A stretch of 54,616 bases of DNA from Aphanothece sp. CMT-3BRIN-NPC111 (GTDB taxonomy: Bacteria; Cyanobacteriota; Cyanobacteriia; Cyanobacteriales; JAHHGU01): NCBI GenBank assembly GCA_019359765.1, contig JAHHGU010000031.1:1-54616 (forward strand), in the 5' to 3' direction. Below the pieces are notes generated by a model. The model saw only the letters and a list, made by a program, of their open reading frames with translations. It ran no database searches and was not told the DNA's origin. Shown here piece by piece: positions 35,429-45,039 of this stretch (its first letter is position 1; every line of letters starts with the position of its first letter). A program made the position numbers and the translations under genes.

Positions 35429-36127
35429 TTAGCAATTCGGCTCATAGCTAGCAACTACTCGCCCGCAAGATAGCAGCTGCTGGTAATACGACCGGCTAAT
35501 CTCATCGCCTTGTTCCGAAAGTTGGTCAATCGCAATTCCATTGCGACCCATCTTTTGACCAGAACTATGGATATAATATCCCTCTCCCAAGTAGAGACCT
35601 ACATGATTTACCTTTTCGGCTGTCCCAAAGAACACGAGATCCCCTGGTAGTAGTTCCTCAATGGCAATCGGCTTAGTAAAAGCCTGCTGCTGGTAAGAAT
35701 CGCGCGGCAACCAAATACCTACCGAAACAAAAGCCGCCTGCATTAGTCCGGAACAGTCATAGTTTGGTCCCACTGTGCCGCCCCAGAGGTAATAGTTTGG
35801 TTGTTTCATGGCATTCTGGGCAAATGCGATTGCCCCTGGTAGCCGGTCTTTTATTTCTGAAAAAGAAACAGCGATCGCTTTATATTTCGTGGCAGCTGGC
35901 TCAAGCGCAGCAACATCCTGCATGGGCAACCAAGCTACATAGTTATCCTCACGCAGACAAACCTCCAAAGCGTCATCCACTGGCGTCAGTGACAAAACCC
36001 GCAGCTGACGACCAATGGCGGCCTGAGTTGCCAAACCTTTACAGCTAGGGGAATCATAGAGGTTCAGATTAACTCGGCATCGGTACTCGCTGACGTGTGA
36101 TTTTGGCAATTGCTCAAGGAAAACCAT
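35429..36127 (-). CDS. SH3-NlpC/P60 cell-wall endopeptidase (gamma-D-glutamyl-diamino acid type)
   Basis: 232 residues with an N-terminal bacterial SH3 region (YRCRVNLNLYDSPSCKGLAT...) and a C-terminal NlpC/P60 cysteine peptidase. Catalytic residues are Cys in NYDCSGLMQAAF, His in NHVGLYLGEGYY and His in YIHSSGQKMGRNG. This is the architecture of the structurally studied Anabaena/Nostoc enzymes that cut between gamma-D-Glu and diaminopimelate in muropeptides. No signal peptide is seen, so it may act on recycled wall peptides in the cytoplasm. Confidence 0.9.
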   Translation of the reverse strand: MVFLEQLPKSHVSEYRCRVNLNLYDSPSCKGLATQAAIGRQLRVLSLTPVDDALEVCLREDNYVAWLPMQDVAALEPAATKYKAIAVSFSEIKDRLPGAIAFAQNAMKQPNYYLWGGTVGPNYDCSGLMQAAFVSVGIWLPRDSYQQQAFTKPIAIEELLPGDLVFFGTAEKVNHVGLYLGEGYYIHSSGQKMGRNGIAIDQLSEQGDEISRSYYQQLLSCGRVVASYEPNC

Positions 36128-36408
36128 TAGTTAAGTCTTGAAGTGTGAAAAGTGAAGTTGGCAGCAGATGCATATAGCGTATGTAGCAGATGAGTTGTCT
36201 ATAGGATTTACAGTTAATTGAACAAAGCCACTAACCATGAACCCATCCATTACATCTTTTACGCGAAGCGTTGCCACAGACATTATCCTACCCAACACCT
36301 GCACCCTACCCTAGAGGTTTTCCTTCAAAGTACGCACTATAGCCTTTATCCTTTACTTCAAGGAGGGCTTCGTCTTATATCCTTTAAGCTGATGGCTAAT
36401 AGCTAAAC

Positions 36409-37362
36409 ATGACATTTTTCTGCAAAGACGAACAACTCGAAATTCTTGGCAACGGCATCTTGGAGGCTACTTGGGGAGAATTTCCCAAATTAGCTCGCAA
36501 CCAAATAGCCTTGACATGGATAGTTTACGACCCACCCGTACCAGTGAATACTGGCGGTGCCCTCTCTCCAGAGGAATTCTGGAAATACTCAGTCCGAGGC
36601 TTTAGCTATCGGGGTGTCGAGCGCATTTACCCAGCTAGCCTTGTGAAACTGTTCTACCTGGTCGCCGTTCATGAATGGCTAGACAAAGGCATGATCCCGG
36701 TGGCTTCTTCTGAGTTAGAAAGAGCAATTCGGAATATGATTGTTGATTCGAGTAACGACGCCACCAGTTTGGTGGTGGATGTCTTGACTGGCACTAACAG
36801 CGGTCCGGAGTTACCAGGGGCACCGTTTGAAACTTGGAAGCAACAGCGCAACATTGTCAACCGCTACTTCCAATCCCTCGGCTGGCCGGAAATGGAAACC
36901 ATCAACGTCAACCAAAAAACCTGGAGTGAGGGGCCTTACGGTCGAGAACGAGCATTCTTAGGTGAGTTGATGGAAAATCGCAATATGCTGACGACGAATG
37001 CCACAGCTAGGTTGCTGCACAGCATTATCGGGGGTGTGGCGGTTAGTAGTGCGCGATCGCAAGCGATGATGACCATAATGAAACGCAGCCTGAACCCGGC
37101 TGAGTTGACATCCGACGTTGACGAGAATCAAATCACTGGCTTTTTAGGCGGTGGCCTGCCCCAAGATGCTCAGATTTGGTCTAAGGCGGGTTGGACTAGC
37201 CAAGTCCGTCATGATGCTGCTTACATAGAGCTACCCAATCGGCAACCCTATCTGCTCACCGTCTTCACTGAAGGCAAAGCTCATAGCCAAAACAAAGCCA
37301 TCTTGCCCTTTGTCTCCCATCAAGTTGCTGCCGCGATGGACTTGCTTACCAGATCTACTTGA
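36409..37362 (+). CDS. Class A beta-lactamase-like serine hydrolase
   Basis: A 317-residue penicillin-recognising-fold protein. The SxxK motif is in IYPASLVKLFYLVAVHEWLD, an SDN-like element in DSSNDATSLVVD and a KTG-like element in IWSKAGWTSQVRHDAAYIEL (KAG). No signal peptide is visible at MTFFCKDEQLEIL. Similar proteins are common in cyanobacteria, of unproven function; true antibiotic hydrolysis is not implied. The start at 36409 has little ribosome-binding sequence. Confidence 0.82.
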   Translation: MTFFCKDEQLEILGNGILEATWGEFPKLARNQIALTWIVYDPPVPVNTGGALSPEEFWKYSVRGFSYRGVERIYPASLVKLFYLVAVHEWLDKGMIPVASSELERAIRNMIVDSSNDATSLVVDVLTGTNSGPELPGAPFETWKQQRNIVNRYFQSLGWPEMETINVNQKTWSEGPYGRERAFLGELMENRNMLTTNATARLLHSIIGGVAVSSARSQAMMTIMKRSLNPAELTSDVDENQITGFLGGGLPQDAQIWSKAGWTSQVRHDAAYIELPNRQPYLLTVFTEGKAHSQNKAILPFVSHQVAAAMDLLTRST

Positions 37363-37568
37363 TGCCTGCATCAAAAGCTAGCTTTGTATTCGCCAACACC
37401 CAAAACTCATCCGACCTATAGATGCTCCTTCCCTTGAGGATATTCCTCAATAGAGAGTTAAAGATTTTGCAAATATCCTAAATTAAAAGCAGGGAATATG
37501 ACTCTTAACAACTGATTACGAGGAAATTCCCCATAAAACTGGGCTTTTTTGAACTTTCTAGTCATTTT

Positions 37569-37583
37569 TGAGGAGTGACCGTG
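37569..37583 (+). promoter_or_regulatory. Ribosome binding site deciding a GTG start
   Basis: GAGGAG at 37570-37575 is 5 bases before GTG 37581. The alternative GTG at 37575 overlaps this purine run and would leave no spacing, so 37581 is the better start. Confidence 0.65.
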
Positions 37584-38558
37584 AATACTATATCTTCCAG
37601 GCACGTTTATTTATTACTGAGTCTGGCAGCTGTGACAGTTATTAGTAGCGCTATGTCCGCCCAGGCTGAGACGACCAAATCTGCTGATGATGCCACCATG
37701 AGTGCCTCGTCCTTGCAGGGTTCACAATCAGTTGCCGCACCAACACAATCTGACTCAGCTCTGACGCCGGTTTCAAACAGCGACGCACTAGCTGTTGATA
37801 CCACAGAAAAACTGGCTCAAGAAACAAAAGCGCCGGTGAATAGTGTTCAATCAAACTCACCCGCAGGTGCAGATGAAGCTCAACTGGCAACAACTAGCCA
37901 AGAGCTTGATTTTAATCAGATAGCTCAACCAACGCAGACTAGCATACGGAAAGATATAAGCTTTCCCTCCTATGTAGCTGTTAATGACGCCGTGAACGCT
38001 AAACCTGTTCCTGGCACAATGGCAACCTCTGCTGCCGCTCTTAAAACAGAGCCTTCCGCCTCGCCAGTGGCACAGACGACCTCTGGAACACAAGACTCTA
38101 AGGTGGCTCAAGTCATACCGCCCGTTGACCCCGGTCGTCCTACCCGTGGTGGCTCCAGCTATCTGGGCATTGCCGGTGACATTGGTTTGGGAGGTGAGAC
38201 AGGTTTGGGTGATGGCGGCTTTGCGGTGATTAGCAAAATTGGACTCACCAGAAATTTTTCTGTGCGGCCTTCAGTTGTAATCGATGACGATCCCACGATT
38301 CTAGTCCCACTTACTTACGACTTTTCAATTAGGCGGGCAGAAGACCCCTTTGAAACGGCTCGGTTCGCTCCTTTTTTAGGCGCAGGTGTTTCAATTCACA
38401 CAGGTGATGACACTGATATTGGCTTCTTAGTTACTGGTGGCGTTGATGTACCCTTATCGCCAGACTTTACGGCTACAGCCAGTGTAAATGCGGCTTTTAA
38501 AGATGATACAGAAGTAGGTTTGCTATTAGGGGTAGGCTACAACTTCCGAGGCTTGTAA
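37581..38558 (+). CDS. Secreted protein with disordered N-terminal half and beta-barrel-like C-terminal domain
   Basis: 325 residues. A signal peptide (NTISSRHVYLLLSLAAVTVI, cleavage near AQA-ET) is followed by about 150 residues rich in Ala/Ser/Thr/Gln with no visible fold. A C-terminal domain of about 130 residues then shows alternating strands (SYLGIAGDIGLGGETGLGDG, then FSVRPSVVIDDDPTILVPLT, ending GLLLGVGYNFRGL), resembling a small outer-membrane beta-barrel. The function is not recognised. The gene is monocistronic, with a hairpin about 110 bases downstream. Confidence 0.7.
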   Translation: MNTISSRHVYLLLSLAAVTVISSAMSAQAETTKSADDATMSASSLQGSQSVAAPTQSDSALTPVSNSDALAVDTTEKLAQETKAPVNSVQSNSPAGADEAQLATTSQELDFNQIAQPTQTSIRKDISFPSYVAVNDAVNAKPVPGTMATSAAALKTEPSASPVAQTTSGTQDSKVAQVIPPVDPGRPTRGGSSYLGIAGDIGLGGETGLGDGGFAVISKIGLTRNFSVRPSVVIDDDPTILVPLTYDFSIRRAEDPFETARFAPFLGAGVSIHTGDDTDIGFLVTGGVDVPLSPDFTATASVNAAFKDDTEVGLLLGVGYNFRGL

Positions 38559-39019
38559 TAGAAGCGTGAAGGTTGAATAAGACGCGGGGAAACCCATGTT
38601 TAAAGGTCTTATCCTTACCCCTATCGGCTGTAACTCATACAGGGTGTAGCAGCAGAGATAGGCAATTAACAAGTAGGGGCACGGCAATGTGCCCCTACTG
38701 TTGTCCTGGGGCTTGAAAAAGTCTGGCGCTCAAATTCGTTTTTATGTATTTAAAACGTAATTAGACTTATTGCAACAGTATTGATGTTGGTTTTTAGCAT
38801 TCAGATGTACGCAGGCTATAGCAGGTTGTTTACAAAGTTTGAGCGAATGCGTGCAAGAGGTCTATTAAAAAAAATATATACCATCGTTTCCGCTGTTCCT
38901 AAGTGTCACCAGATAGCTGACTGCGCCCCTAAATTGATTATTAGGAAAAATAATAAAGCTTCTTGAAAGCGAAACCCGATTAATCGACTCAACCTAAATA
39001 TAGAATTGGTAACTTTAAA
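38559..39019. other. 460-base gap before livF
   Basis: Contains the hairpin at 38672-38699 and otherwise AT-rich sequence. A 61-codon frame (38781-38966) has no recognisable features and I do not call it. Confidence 0.4.
38672..38699. repeat. GTAGGGGCAC palindrome, possible terminator
   Basis: AGTAGGGGCAC and GTGCCCCTACT form a perfect 11-bp stem around GGCAAT. GTAGGGGCACGGC-type palindromes recur in cyanobacterial genomes. It lies downstream of the barrel-like protein gene; no long T run follows on either strand. Confidence 0.7.
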
Positions 39020-39727
39020 CTAGCTTTCGCCTAAATAAGCTTTGCGAACTGTTTCATTAGACTGCAAATCAGTAGCTGTACCTTCTACTACAATTTGACC
39101 TGTTTGCAGCACATAGCCGCGATGAGCTACTTTTAAAGCCATACGCGCGTTTTGCTCTACCAGTAAAATCGTTGTTCCTTGAGCGTTAATTTCACTAATA
39201 ATTGAAAAAATTTGGCTTACCAGCATGGGTGCTAAACCCATACTAGGCTCATCTAGTAATAGTAAGCGGGGCCTGGCCATCAATGCACGACCGATCGCCA
39301 ACATTTGTTGTTCTCCACCACTGAGAGTCCCCCCTTTTTGATTAATTCGTTCTCTCAGACGCGGAAAAAAGTTAAACACCCGCTCGGTATCTGACTTGAT
39401 GGCAAGAGAATCACGACGACAGAAAGCACCCATTTCTAGATTTTCTTGCACCGTCATTCGAGGAAAGATTAGCCTACCTTCAGGACTTTGAGAAATGCCC
39501 AAGCGGACGATCTTCTCCGCAGGTAGCGACTCAATCGGCTGTCCCTCAAATAAAATACTGCCAGAGCGAGGTTGCAACAAACCTTGTATGGTACGCAAAG
39601 TTGTTGTTTTTCCCGCACCATTACTACCAATTAAAGTACAAACCTCGCCCTCATCAACTTTTATTGAGACTCCTTTAAGGGCATGAATATTACCGTAGTA
39701 GGTGTGGATTTCCTTGATTTCAAGCAC
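39020..39727 (-). CDS. livF: Branched-chain/neutral amino acid ABC transporter ATPase (LivF type)
   Basis: 235 residues; one of the two ATPases of the transporter. Walker A is GSNGAGKTT, signature LSGGEQQMLAIGRALM, Walker B LLLLDEPSMGLAPM, with the switch His in TTILLVEQN. LivF-type features include MLEIKEIHTYYGNIHALKGV. In cyanobacteria this set is known as the N-I/Nat neutral amino acid system. It is last in the livK-H-M-G-F series, 152 bases after livG. Confidence 0.93.
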   Translation of the reverse strand: MLEIKEIHTYYGNIHALKGVSIKVDEGEVCTLIGSNGAGKTTTLRTIQGLLQPRSGSILFEGQPIESLPAEKIVRLGISQSPEGRLIFPRMTVQENLEMGAFCRRDSLAIKSDTERVFNFFPRLRERINQKGGTLSGGEQQMLAIGRALMARPRLLLLDEPSMGLAPMLVSQIFSIISEINAQGTTILLVEQNARMALKVAHRGYVLQTGQIVVEGTATDLQSNETVRKAYLGES

Positions 39728-39879
39728 AGCGGTTAGTGGTTAATGTTTTTTTTGGAAGCGTTTACTAAGTAGTTGAGGTAATCACCATATTTCGTCTGCT
39801 AGCTTTTCAGCCAGTTGATAAACTTGTAACTTCTCAAAATTTGCTCGATCCATTCTGATTTATTTTTTACAACTAACAA

Positions 39880-40656
39880 CTAAGCACTATCCTCTTCCTT
39901 GCCAAGATATGCCTCAATTACACGCGGATCTGCACGAACCTCAGCTGGGGTACTATCGGCAATCTTTTTACCGTACTCCATTACACTGACGCGATCGCTA
40001 ATTCCCATGACAACCTTCATATCATGTTCAATTAGCAGGATGCTCAAGCCAAGTTCGTCCCGGATACGCTTGATGAAGCGGGTTAAATCCGCTGTTTCGT
40101 TGGGGTTCATGCCCGCAGTTGGCTCATCTAACAGTAGTAGCTTGGGATCGGATGCCAGTGCCCGTGCAATTTCCAGCCGCCGCTGATCGCCATAGGACAG
40201 GTTTTTTGCTAACTCAGTTGCCGATCTTTTGCCTAAAGCCACATAGTCTAGTAATTCCAGCGCTTTTCTTTCAGCCTGCGCTTCTTCCCTCTGCACAGAT
40301 GGGGTACGCAGTAAAGCTCCGACTAAGCCAGTCGTGAGTCGGCTATGCCTGCCCACGAGGATGTTTTCCAGCACAGTCATATTGTTGAACAGGCGGATAT
40401 TTTGGAAAGTCCGAGCAACTCCTAGCGTCGTCAGCTTGTCCGGCGATAATCCGGTAATGTCTTTGTTTTCTAAGCGCAACCGACCAGAGGTGGGGGTATA
40501 GATGCCAGTGAGCATATTAAAAAACGTGGTTTTCCCCGCACCGTTAGGGCCAATCAAGCTGGCAATCGTGCCTTTTTCAATGACGAAATCAACTTGATTG
40601 ACGGCAGTTAAACCACCGAATCGCATGGTAAGTTGGTGTGCTTCCAATAGTGGCAT
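39880..40656 (-). CDS. livG: Branched-chain/neutral amino acid ABC transporter ATPase (LivG type)
   Basis: 258 residues. Walker A is GPNGAGKTTFFNMLTG, the signature LSYGDQRRLEIARALA, and Walker B LLLLDEPTAGMNPNETADL, followed by LLIEHDMKVVMGISDRV. The N-terminus LLEAHQLTMRFGGLTAVNQV is typical of LivG. Its ATG shares a base with the livM stop (TAATG), so the two are translationally coupled. Confidence 0.93.
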   Translation of the reverse strand: MPLLEAHQLTMRFGGLTAVNQVDFVIEKGTIASLIGPNGAGKTTFFNMLTGIYTPTSGRLRLENKDITGLSPDKLTTLGVARTFQNIRLFNNMTVLENILVGRHSRLTTGLVGALLRTPSVQREEAQAERKALELLDYVALGKRSATELAKNLSYGDQRRLEIARALASDPKLLLLDEPTAGMNPNETADLTRFIKRIRDELGLSILLIEHDMKVVMGISDRVSVMEYGKKIADSTPAEVRADPRVIEAYLGKEEDSA

Positions 40657-42221
40657 TAGACTCCCCTTGAGTCTACTAAAGACTCGTTACTTGCTTGCGC
40701 CTCAGAGTGCAGTTCTGCTTGACGCATCCTATCGGGTATCAGTCCCTCTGGGCGCACAATCATCATGACAACGAGGGTAAGACCAAAGAGAAACAGGCGC
40801 ATCTGTATGGGATCTAAAGTGGTGGCGAGAAAGTCTCGCCACTGAGGACTGGCAATGTTAGGCAATACAGAGGTATTCAGGATACCCTTGAGGACTTGTG
40901 CCAGTTGCGGGAGAAATAAGCGGTCCGCCCCCATGATGATAATGCCACCCAGGATCACCCCAGTCATATTGCCCAACCCCCCCAAAATAACCATGCACAG
41001 GATGATAACTGAAACGGAGAAATCAAACACGCTGGGAAAGATAGCGCTGATGTAAGCGGCGTAAAAGGAACCCGCAAACCCTGAGAAGGTTGCCCCCATC
41101 GCAAAGGCTAATAATTTAGTTCGTACTAAGTTAATTCCCATCGCGCTGGCGGCTAATTCATCTTCGCGGATGGCAGCCCATGCCCGTCCTAAACGGGAAT
41201 CGTGTAGACGACCGATGACGAAGTAGGAGAAAACCACTAAAAACAAAATTAAGTAGTACCAGGGGAAATAGTTGCTGGTGGTAAAGGTGCCGATGATTGG
41301 AAGTTCTGGACGACCGATAGGGTTAATTCCCGCTTCACCGCCAGTTAAGTTAATTGGGCGATCGCATCCTAGTAGACAAATCGCCATCTCTGGACGCCCG
41401 GTAATCATAGCTACAATCTTGGAAATTGGTTCTTCTATCCGCACCGCGGTTAAATTACGAAACACTACCGGTACAATTTCCCCAAAACCCAAAGTTACAA
41501 TTGCCAGATAGTCGCCCCGTAACCGCAAAGTGGGTGCCCCTAAAATCACACCCGCGATCGCAGCGACAGCAGCGGCTATCGGGATTACCAGCCAAAAGTT
41601 CCACTGCAAGTTAATTTGTGGGGACGACAGCAACCCGGTGGTATAAGCTCCGATGGCAAAAAATGCGGCATAGCCTAAGTCGAGTAACCCGGCATAGCCC
41701 ACCACAATATTCAGCCCCAGCGCTAAGATAATAAAAATTTGAATTTGGATTACGGTAGCTGTCCAGTTAGTCTGAGCCACCTGATCCACTAAAGGAAAAA
41801 TAATTAATATGAAGGCTAACGTCACCAAAGTAGCCAGTCTTTGATTCTTGCCAGACAACCCCTGCAACGCTCCCATTAATCCAGCGGCTATAGTCGCGAT
41901 CGCTAAACTAGAGACACCAAATAGCAAGATCTGAGGCACGCCTTGAGCCGATTGTCCAGACATTGGTCTGATTAACAGCCCTTCAATTAGGCTAGCCACC
42001 AACAGCCAAACCCCGACAGCTAATCCAGCCAATGCCCCCCGACGAAAACCTACTTTGGGGCTGGCAATCTTCTTGCCTTGACCACTTATAAAGCCTGCCG
42101 CCGTCCCCACTAGCCACCCCATCACCGTACCGCTCCAACCGCCAAATATTAATACGGTTAAGGCAGCTAGCGCACCCAAAATGCCACTCGACTTGATTGC
42201 CTTAATTACTTGCTTTGCCAT
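40656..42221 (-). CDS. livM: Branched-chain/neutral amino acid ABC transporter permease (LivM type)
   Basis: A 521-residue integral membrane permease. The conserved core runs from ALGLNIVVGYAGLLDLGYAA through GAPTLRLRGDYLAIVTLGFG and GRAWAAIREDELAASAMGIN to MVILGGLGNMTGVILGG. About 130 extra N-terminal residues with several membrane segments precede the core and are longer than in E. coli LivM. It forms the membrane channel with LivH. Confidence 0.92.
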   Translation of the reverse strand: MAKQVIKAIKSSGILGALAALTVLIFGGWSGTVMGWLVGTAAGFISGQGKKIASPKVGFRRGALAGLAVGVWLLVASLIEGLLIRPMSGQSAQGVPQILLFGVSSLAIATIAAGLMGALQGLSGKNQRLATLVTLAFILIIFPLVDQVAQTNWTATVIQIQIFIILALGLNIVVGYAGLLDLGYAAFFAIGAYTTGLLSSPQINLQWNFWLVIPIAAAVAAIAGVILGAPTLRLRGDYLAIVTLGFGEIVPVVFRNLTAVRIEEPISKIVAMITGRPEMAICLLGCDRPINLTGGEAGINPIGRPELPIIGTFTTSNYFPWYYLILFLVVFSYFVIGRLHDSRLGRAWAAIREDELAASAMGINLVRTKLLAFAMGATFSGFAGSFYAAYISAIFPSVFDFSVSVIILCMVILGGLGNMTGVILGGIIIMGADRLFLPQLAQVLKGILNTSVLPNIASPQWRDFLATTLDPIQMRLFLFGLTLVVMMIVRPEGLIPDRMRQAELHSEAQASNESLVDSRGV

Positions 42222-42227
42222 ATTGCT

Positions 42228-42300
42228 AATAGTTAGTTGTTAGTCGTTAGTCGTTAGTTGTAGTTGTTAGAAATTTTTCTACTAACCACTATCCACTAAC
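42228..42300. repeat. TTAGTNGTTAGT repeat cluster between livH and livM
   Basis: Runs of GTTAGTTGTTAGTCGTTAGT on one side and ACTAACCACTATCCACTAAC on the other form an imperfect fold-back in the 88-base gap. Similar sequence fills the gap between livK and livH (43405-43472). Confidence 0.7.
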
Positions 42301-42309
42301 TACTATCCA

Positions 42310-43386
42310 TTACACCTTTTCCTGAACATTTTCACCTAGCAAACCACCAGGCCGGAAAGCTAAAATTACCACCAAAACTGCAAATACCCAAGCATTAGTC
42401 CAGCGGCTAGATAGATACTGATCGCTCAAGGAAGACAACAACCCGATCAACACCCCTCCCAGCATCGCTCCCACAATATTGCCAATTCCCCCTAAAACTG
42501 CGGCTGTAAAAGCTCGTAAGCCTGCTGTGAAACCCATTGTAAATACAATGGTGTTGTTATATAGTCCCACCAGAAGCCCTGCGGCTCCTGCTAATGCCCC
42601 ACCAATTAAAAAAGTTAGAACGATAATCTGATCGACATTAATGCCCATTATTTTAGCAGCATCTCGGTTTTGGGCTGTCGCCCGCATAGCCTTGCCCAGC
42701 CGAGTGTACTGCACAAAAAGGTGCAATCCTACCATTAAAACAATGGCAACTATCAAAACAATTAAATCTTTGGTTGTAAATACAATCCCGGTCTGAATTC
42801 CTAATGATTTGAGGATATCAATACGGGGTAAGAGATCGGGAAAGCTTTTTGGGGAAGCAGCGTTCGCTCCCATAATGGGAATAAAAGATTTTAATCCACC
42901 CCACAACAGTCCTGTATTCTGGAAAACAAATGAAACCCCAATTGCTGATATCAATGGTGCCAGACGTGGAGCATTTCGCAAAGGCCGGTAGGCATACCTT
43001 TCAGTGAAGATGTTAAGACCAGCACAGATAACCGCGCTGACAAATAAGGCAGCTAACATTGCTAGTATACTCACCGCCAATGGTGCCCCATCCTGAACAC
43101 CAAATGCACCAACCACCGTTAGGGAAGCAAAAGCACCTAACATATACAAGTCTCCGTGGGCAAAATTGATCAACTCAATAATGCCGTATACCAGGGTATA
43201 ACCTAGTGCAATAATGGCAATGATGCCGCCGTTGACCAGACCAACCAAAATTTGTTGAATCAAAAGTTCAGGATTACGGGCTATGTCTCCAACAATTCGC
43301 GGCAAATCAAATCCGGCAATTGGCCCTAACAACAATACTAAGTAGGCTACAACAAGATACAAAAAGATACGAGGCAAATTTTTCAT
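42310..43386 (-). CDS. livH: Branched-chain/neutral amino acid ABC transporter permease (LivH type)
   Basis: A 358-residue membrane permease. The core has QQILVGLVNGGIIAIIALGY, TLVYGIIELINFAHGDLYML, RATAQNRDAAKIMGINVDQI and AAVLGGIGNIVGAMLGGVLI, all typical of LivH. It is somewhat longer at the N-terminus than E. coli LivH, with one extra hydrophobic segment. It pairs with the LivM-type permease downstream. Confidence 0.93.
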   Translation of the reverse strand: MKNLPRIFLYLVVAYLVLLLGPIAGFDLPRIVGDIARNPELLIQQILVGLVNGGIIAIIALGYTLVYGIIELINFAHGDLYMLGAFASLTVVGAFGVQDGAPLAVSILAMLAALFVSAVICAGLNIFTERYAYRPLRNAPRLAPLISAIGVSFVFQNTGLLWGGLKSFIPIMGANAASPKSFPDLLPRIDILKSLGIQTGIVFTTKDLIVLIVAIVLMVGLHLFVQYTRLGKAMRATAQNRDAAKIMGINVDQIIVLTFLIGGALAGAAGLLVGLYNNTIVFTMGFTAGLRAFTAAVLGGIGNIVGAMLGGVLIGLLSSLSDQYLSSRWTNAWVFAVLVVILAFRPGGLLGENVQEKV

Positions 43387-43485
43387 ACAATAATTGGGAT
43401 TGTGAATTGGTAGTAGTTAGTAGCATCCTAAATAATAACCACTAACTACTATCCACTAACTACTAACCACTATCCGGCTTTGATA

Positions 43486-44745
43486 TTACTTTTTCCCTAG
43501 CTTTTCCACAAATTCCCATTTCCCATTTTTGACCACATTACCAGACATTGTGGTTAAGGTAGTATCGCCATTGGCGTCAAAGCTCCATTTGCCAAGTACC
43601 CCGTTATAGTCTTTAGTAGCAAAGACGGCATCGCGGATAGCAGCGCGGTCATTCTTGCAGACTTTATTAATTGCGTCAACAACCACGTTGGCAGCTTCGT
43701 ACCCATAAGCTGCGTAAGCTTCTGGTTCAGCTTTATATTTTGCTTTGTAGCTTTCGTACCAAGTCTTGCCCGCACCAGTTAGTTCCTTAGCCGGTACTCC
43801 CCCGAAAGTGGCGTAAACCCCTTCAGCATCTTTACCACCTGCATCAATTAAGGCTTGCTCATAGATGCCATCGGGCCCCATGAACTTAACTTTGTCAGCC
43901 GTCATGCCGACATTACGCATATCCTTGATTAACTGTCCGCCATTGTTCTGGGTAATGCCACCAAAATAAATCAGATCTGGGTTTAGGGCTTTGATCTTGG
44001 TCATTAAAGCTTTATAGTCGGCAGCTTTGGCATCAATTCCCTCGCGCCCGACTACTTCTAGCCCAATCTTTTTGGCGCTTTGCTCGAAGATATCTGCAAG
44101 CCCTTTACCGTAAAGCTCTTGATCATCGAGAATATATACCTTTTTCACGCCCAGTGATTTAGCCCAGTTAGCACCTAAGGAGCCTTGGAGGTCGTCAGTA
44201 GGAACGACGCGAGTATAGTTGCGCTTGCCATTGGGGTAGTAAACTTCAGGTTCGTTTGCTTCACCCAAACCTTTTTTTGTCAAGCCGGGATAAGTGTTCG
44301 CAGGGCTAATCATCAGCAAGTTAGCTTGGTTTAAAATTGGAATGGCTAGCTTGGCAGCACCAGAGTTGAACGTGCCAATATAGGCGACAACTGTATTGTC
44401 AGCAACGGCTTTATTGGCGTTCTCTGTTTCCTGGGCTGGGTCCCATTTTCCGGCAGCGGCAGTGGCATCGTCCATTACCTGATACTCGATCTTGAGCTTG
44501 CCGTCACAGGCTGTTGGTTTACTCTCAACCACTTGCTTGATGCCGTTGACAATCGTTTGAGTCAGACTCAAAGAGCTTCCTGTCATAGGCAGACTGGAAA
44601 CAATTTTGACGGTATTTCCTCCAGAAGCTGTGGAGGTGGAGCCACCACCTTGGCTAGAACCAGAGCCACCATTTGAACAACCGGCGATCGCATACGTTGC
44701 CAATAAGGTGCAGATTAATAGGGTTTTGGTTTGAAACTTACTCAT
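43486..44745 (-). CDS. livK: Amino acid ABC transporter substrate-binding lipoprotein (LivK type)
   Basis: A 419-residue periplasmic-binding protein. The N-terminus MSKFQTKTLLICTLLATYAI leads to a lipobox AIAGC, then a Gly/Ser/Thr-rich tether (GSGSSQGGGSTSTASGGN) and a type I binding fold (VKIVSSLPMTGSSLSLTQTI, YIGTFNSGAAKLAIPILNQA, KSLGVKKVYILDDQELYGKG). It probably binds neutral or branched-chain amino acids. ATG 44745 is chosen over 44769 because it starts the lipoprotein signal directly. It is the first gene of the transporter series. Confidence 0.9.
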   Translation of the reverse strand: MSKFQTKTLLICTLLATYAIAGCSNGGSGSSQGGGSTSTASGGNTVKIVSSLPMTGSSLSLTQTIVNGIKQVVESKPTACDGKLKIEYQVMDDATAAAGKWDPAQETENANKAVADNTVVAYIGTFNSGAAKLAIPILNQANLLMISPANTYPGLTKKGLGEANEPEVYYPNGKRNYTRVVPTDDLQGSLGANWAKSLGVKKVYILDDQELYGKGLADIFEQSAKKIGLEVVGREGIDAKAADYKALMTKIKALNPDLIYFGGITQNNGGQLIKDMRNVGMTADKVKFMGPDGIYEQALIDAGGKDAEGVYATFGGVPAKELTGAGKTWYESYKAKYKAEPEAYAAYGYEAANVVVDAINKVCKNDRAAIRDAVFATKDYNGVLGKWSFDANGDTTLTTMSGNVVKNGKWEFVEKLGKK

Positions 44746-45039
44746 ACTTGATTTCGTGGGATTGCTCAACTGAACTACTTTAGGTCTTGTTGAAATAGAT
44801 TAGCAAACTTTAGGACTATGCCTGTAGGTGGATGCTCGTTTTCCTAATACAGCAATCCGTTCCCAACAAAAACTTACCAGAGGGCGCACTAGGTATCTAG
44901 ATCCTGTTTATCGCTGCCTTGCTGCCCTCAGTAGTTATAAGTTAGGGGGAACAGGGAACACTAGAAGTACACCACTGGTGTCAGGGTTTTCTAAATTTAC
45001 CTACAACAGTGCTTTTGACATCCCGCAAGGCGGTCAAGT

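Noticed and set aside
36409..37362. Antibiotic-resistance beta-lactamase
   Set aside because: Motifs place it in the penicillin-recognising fold, but there is no signal peptide and KTG is KAG; resistance cannot be inferred.
38781..38966. A 61-codon frame before livF
   Set aside because: It has AT-rich, low-information codons, no RBS and no recognisable domain.
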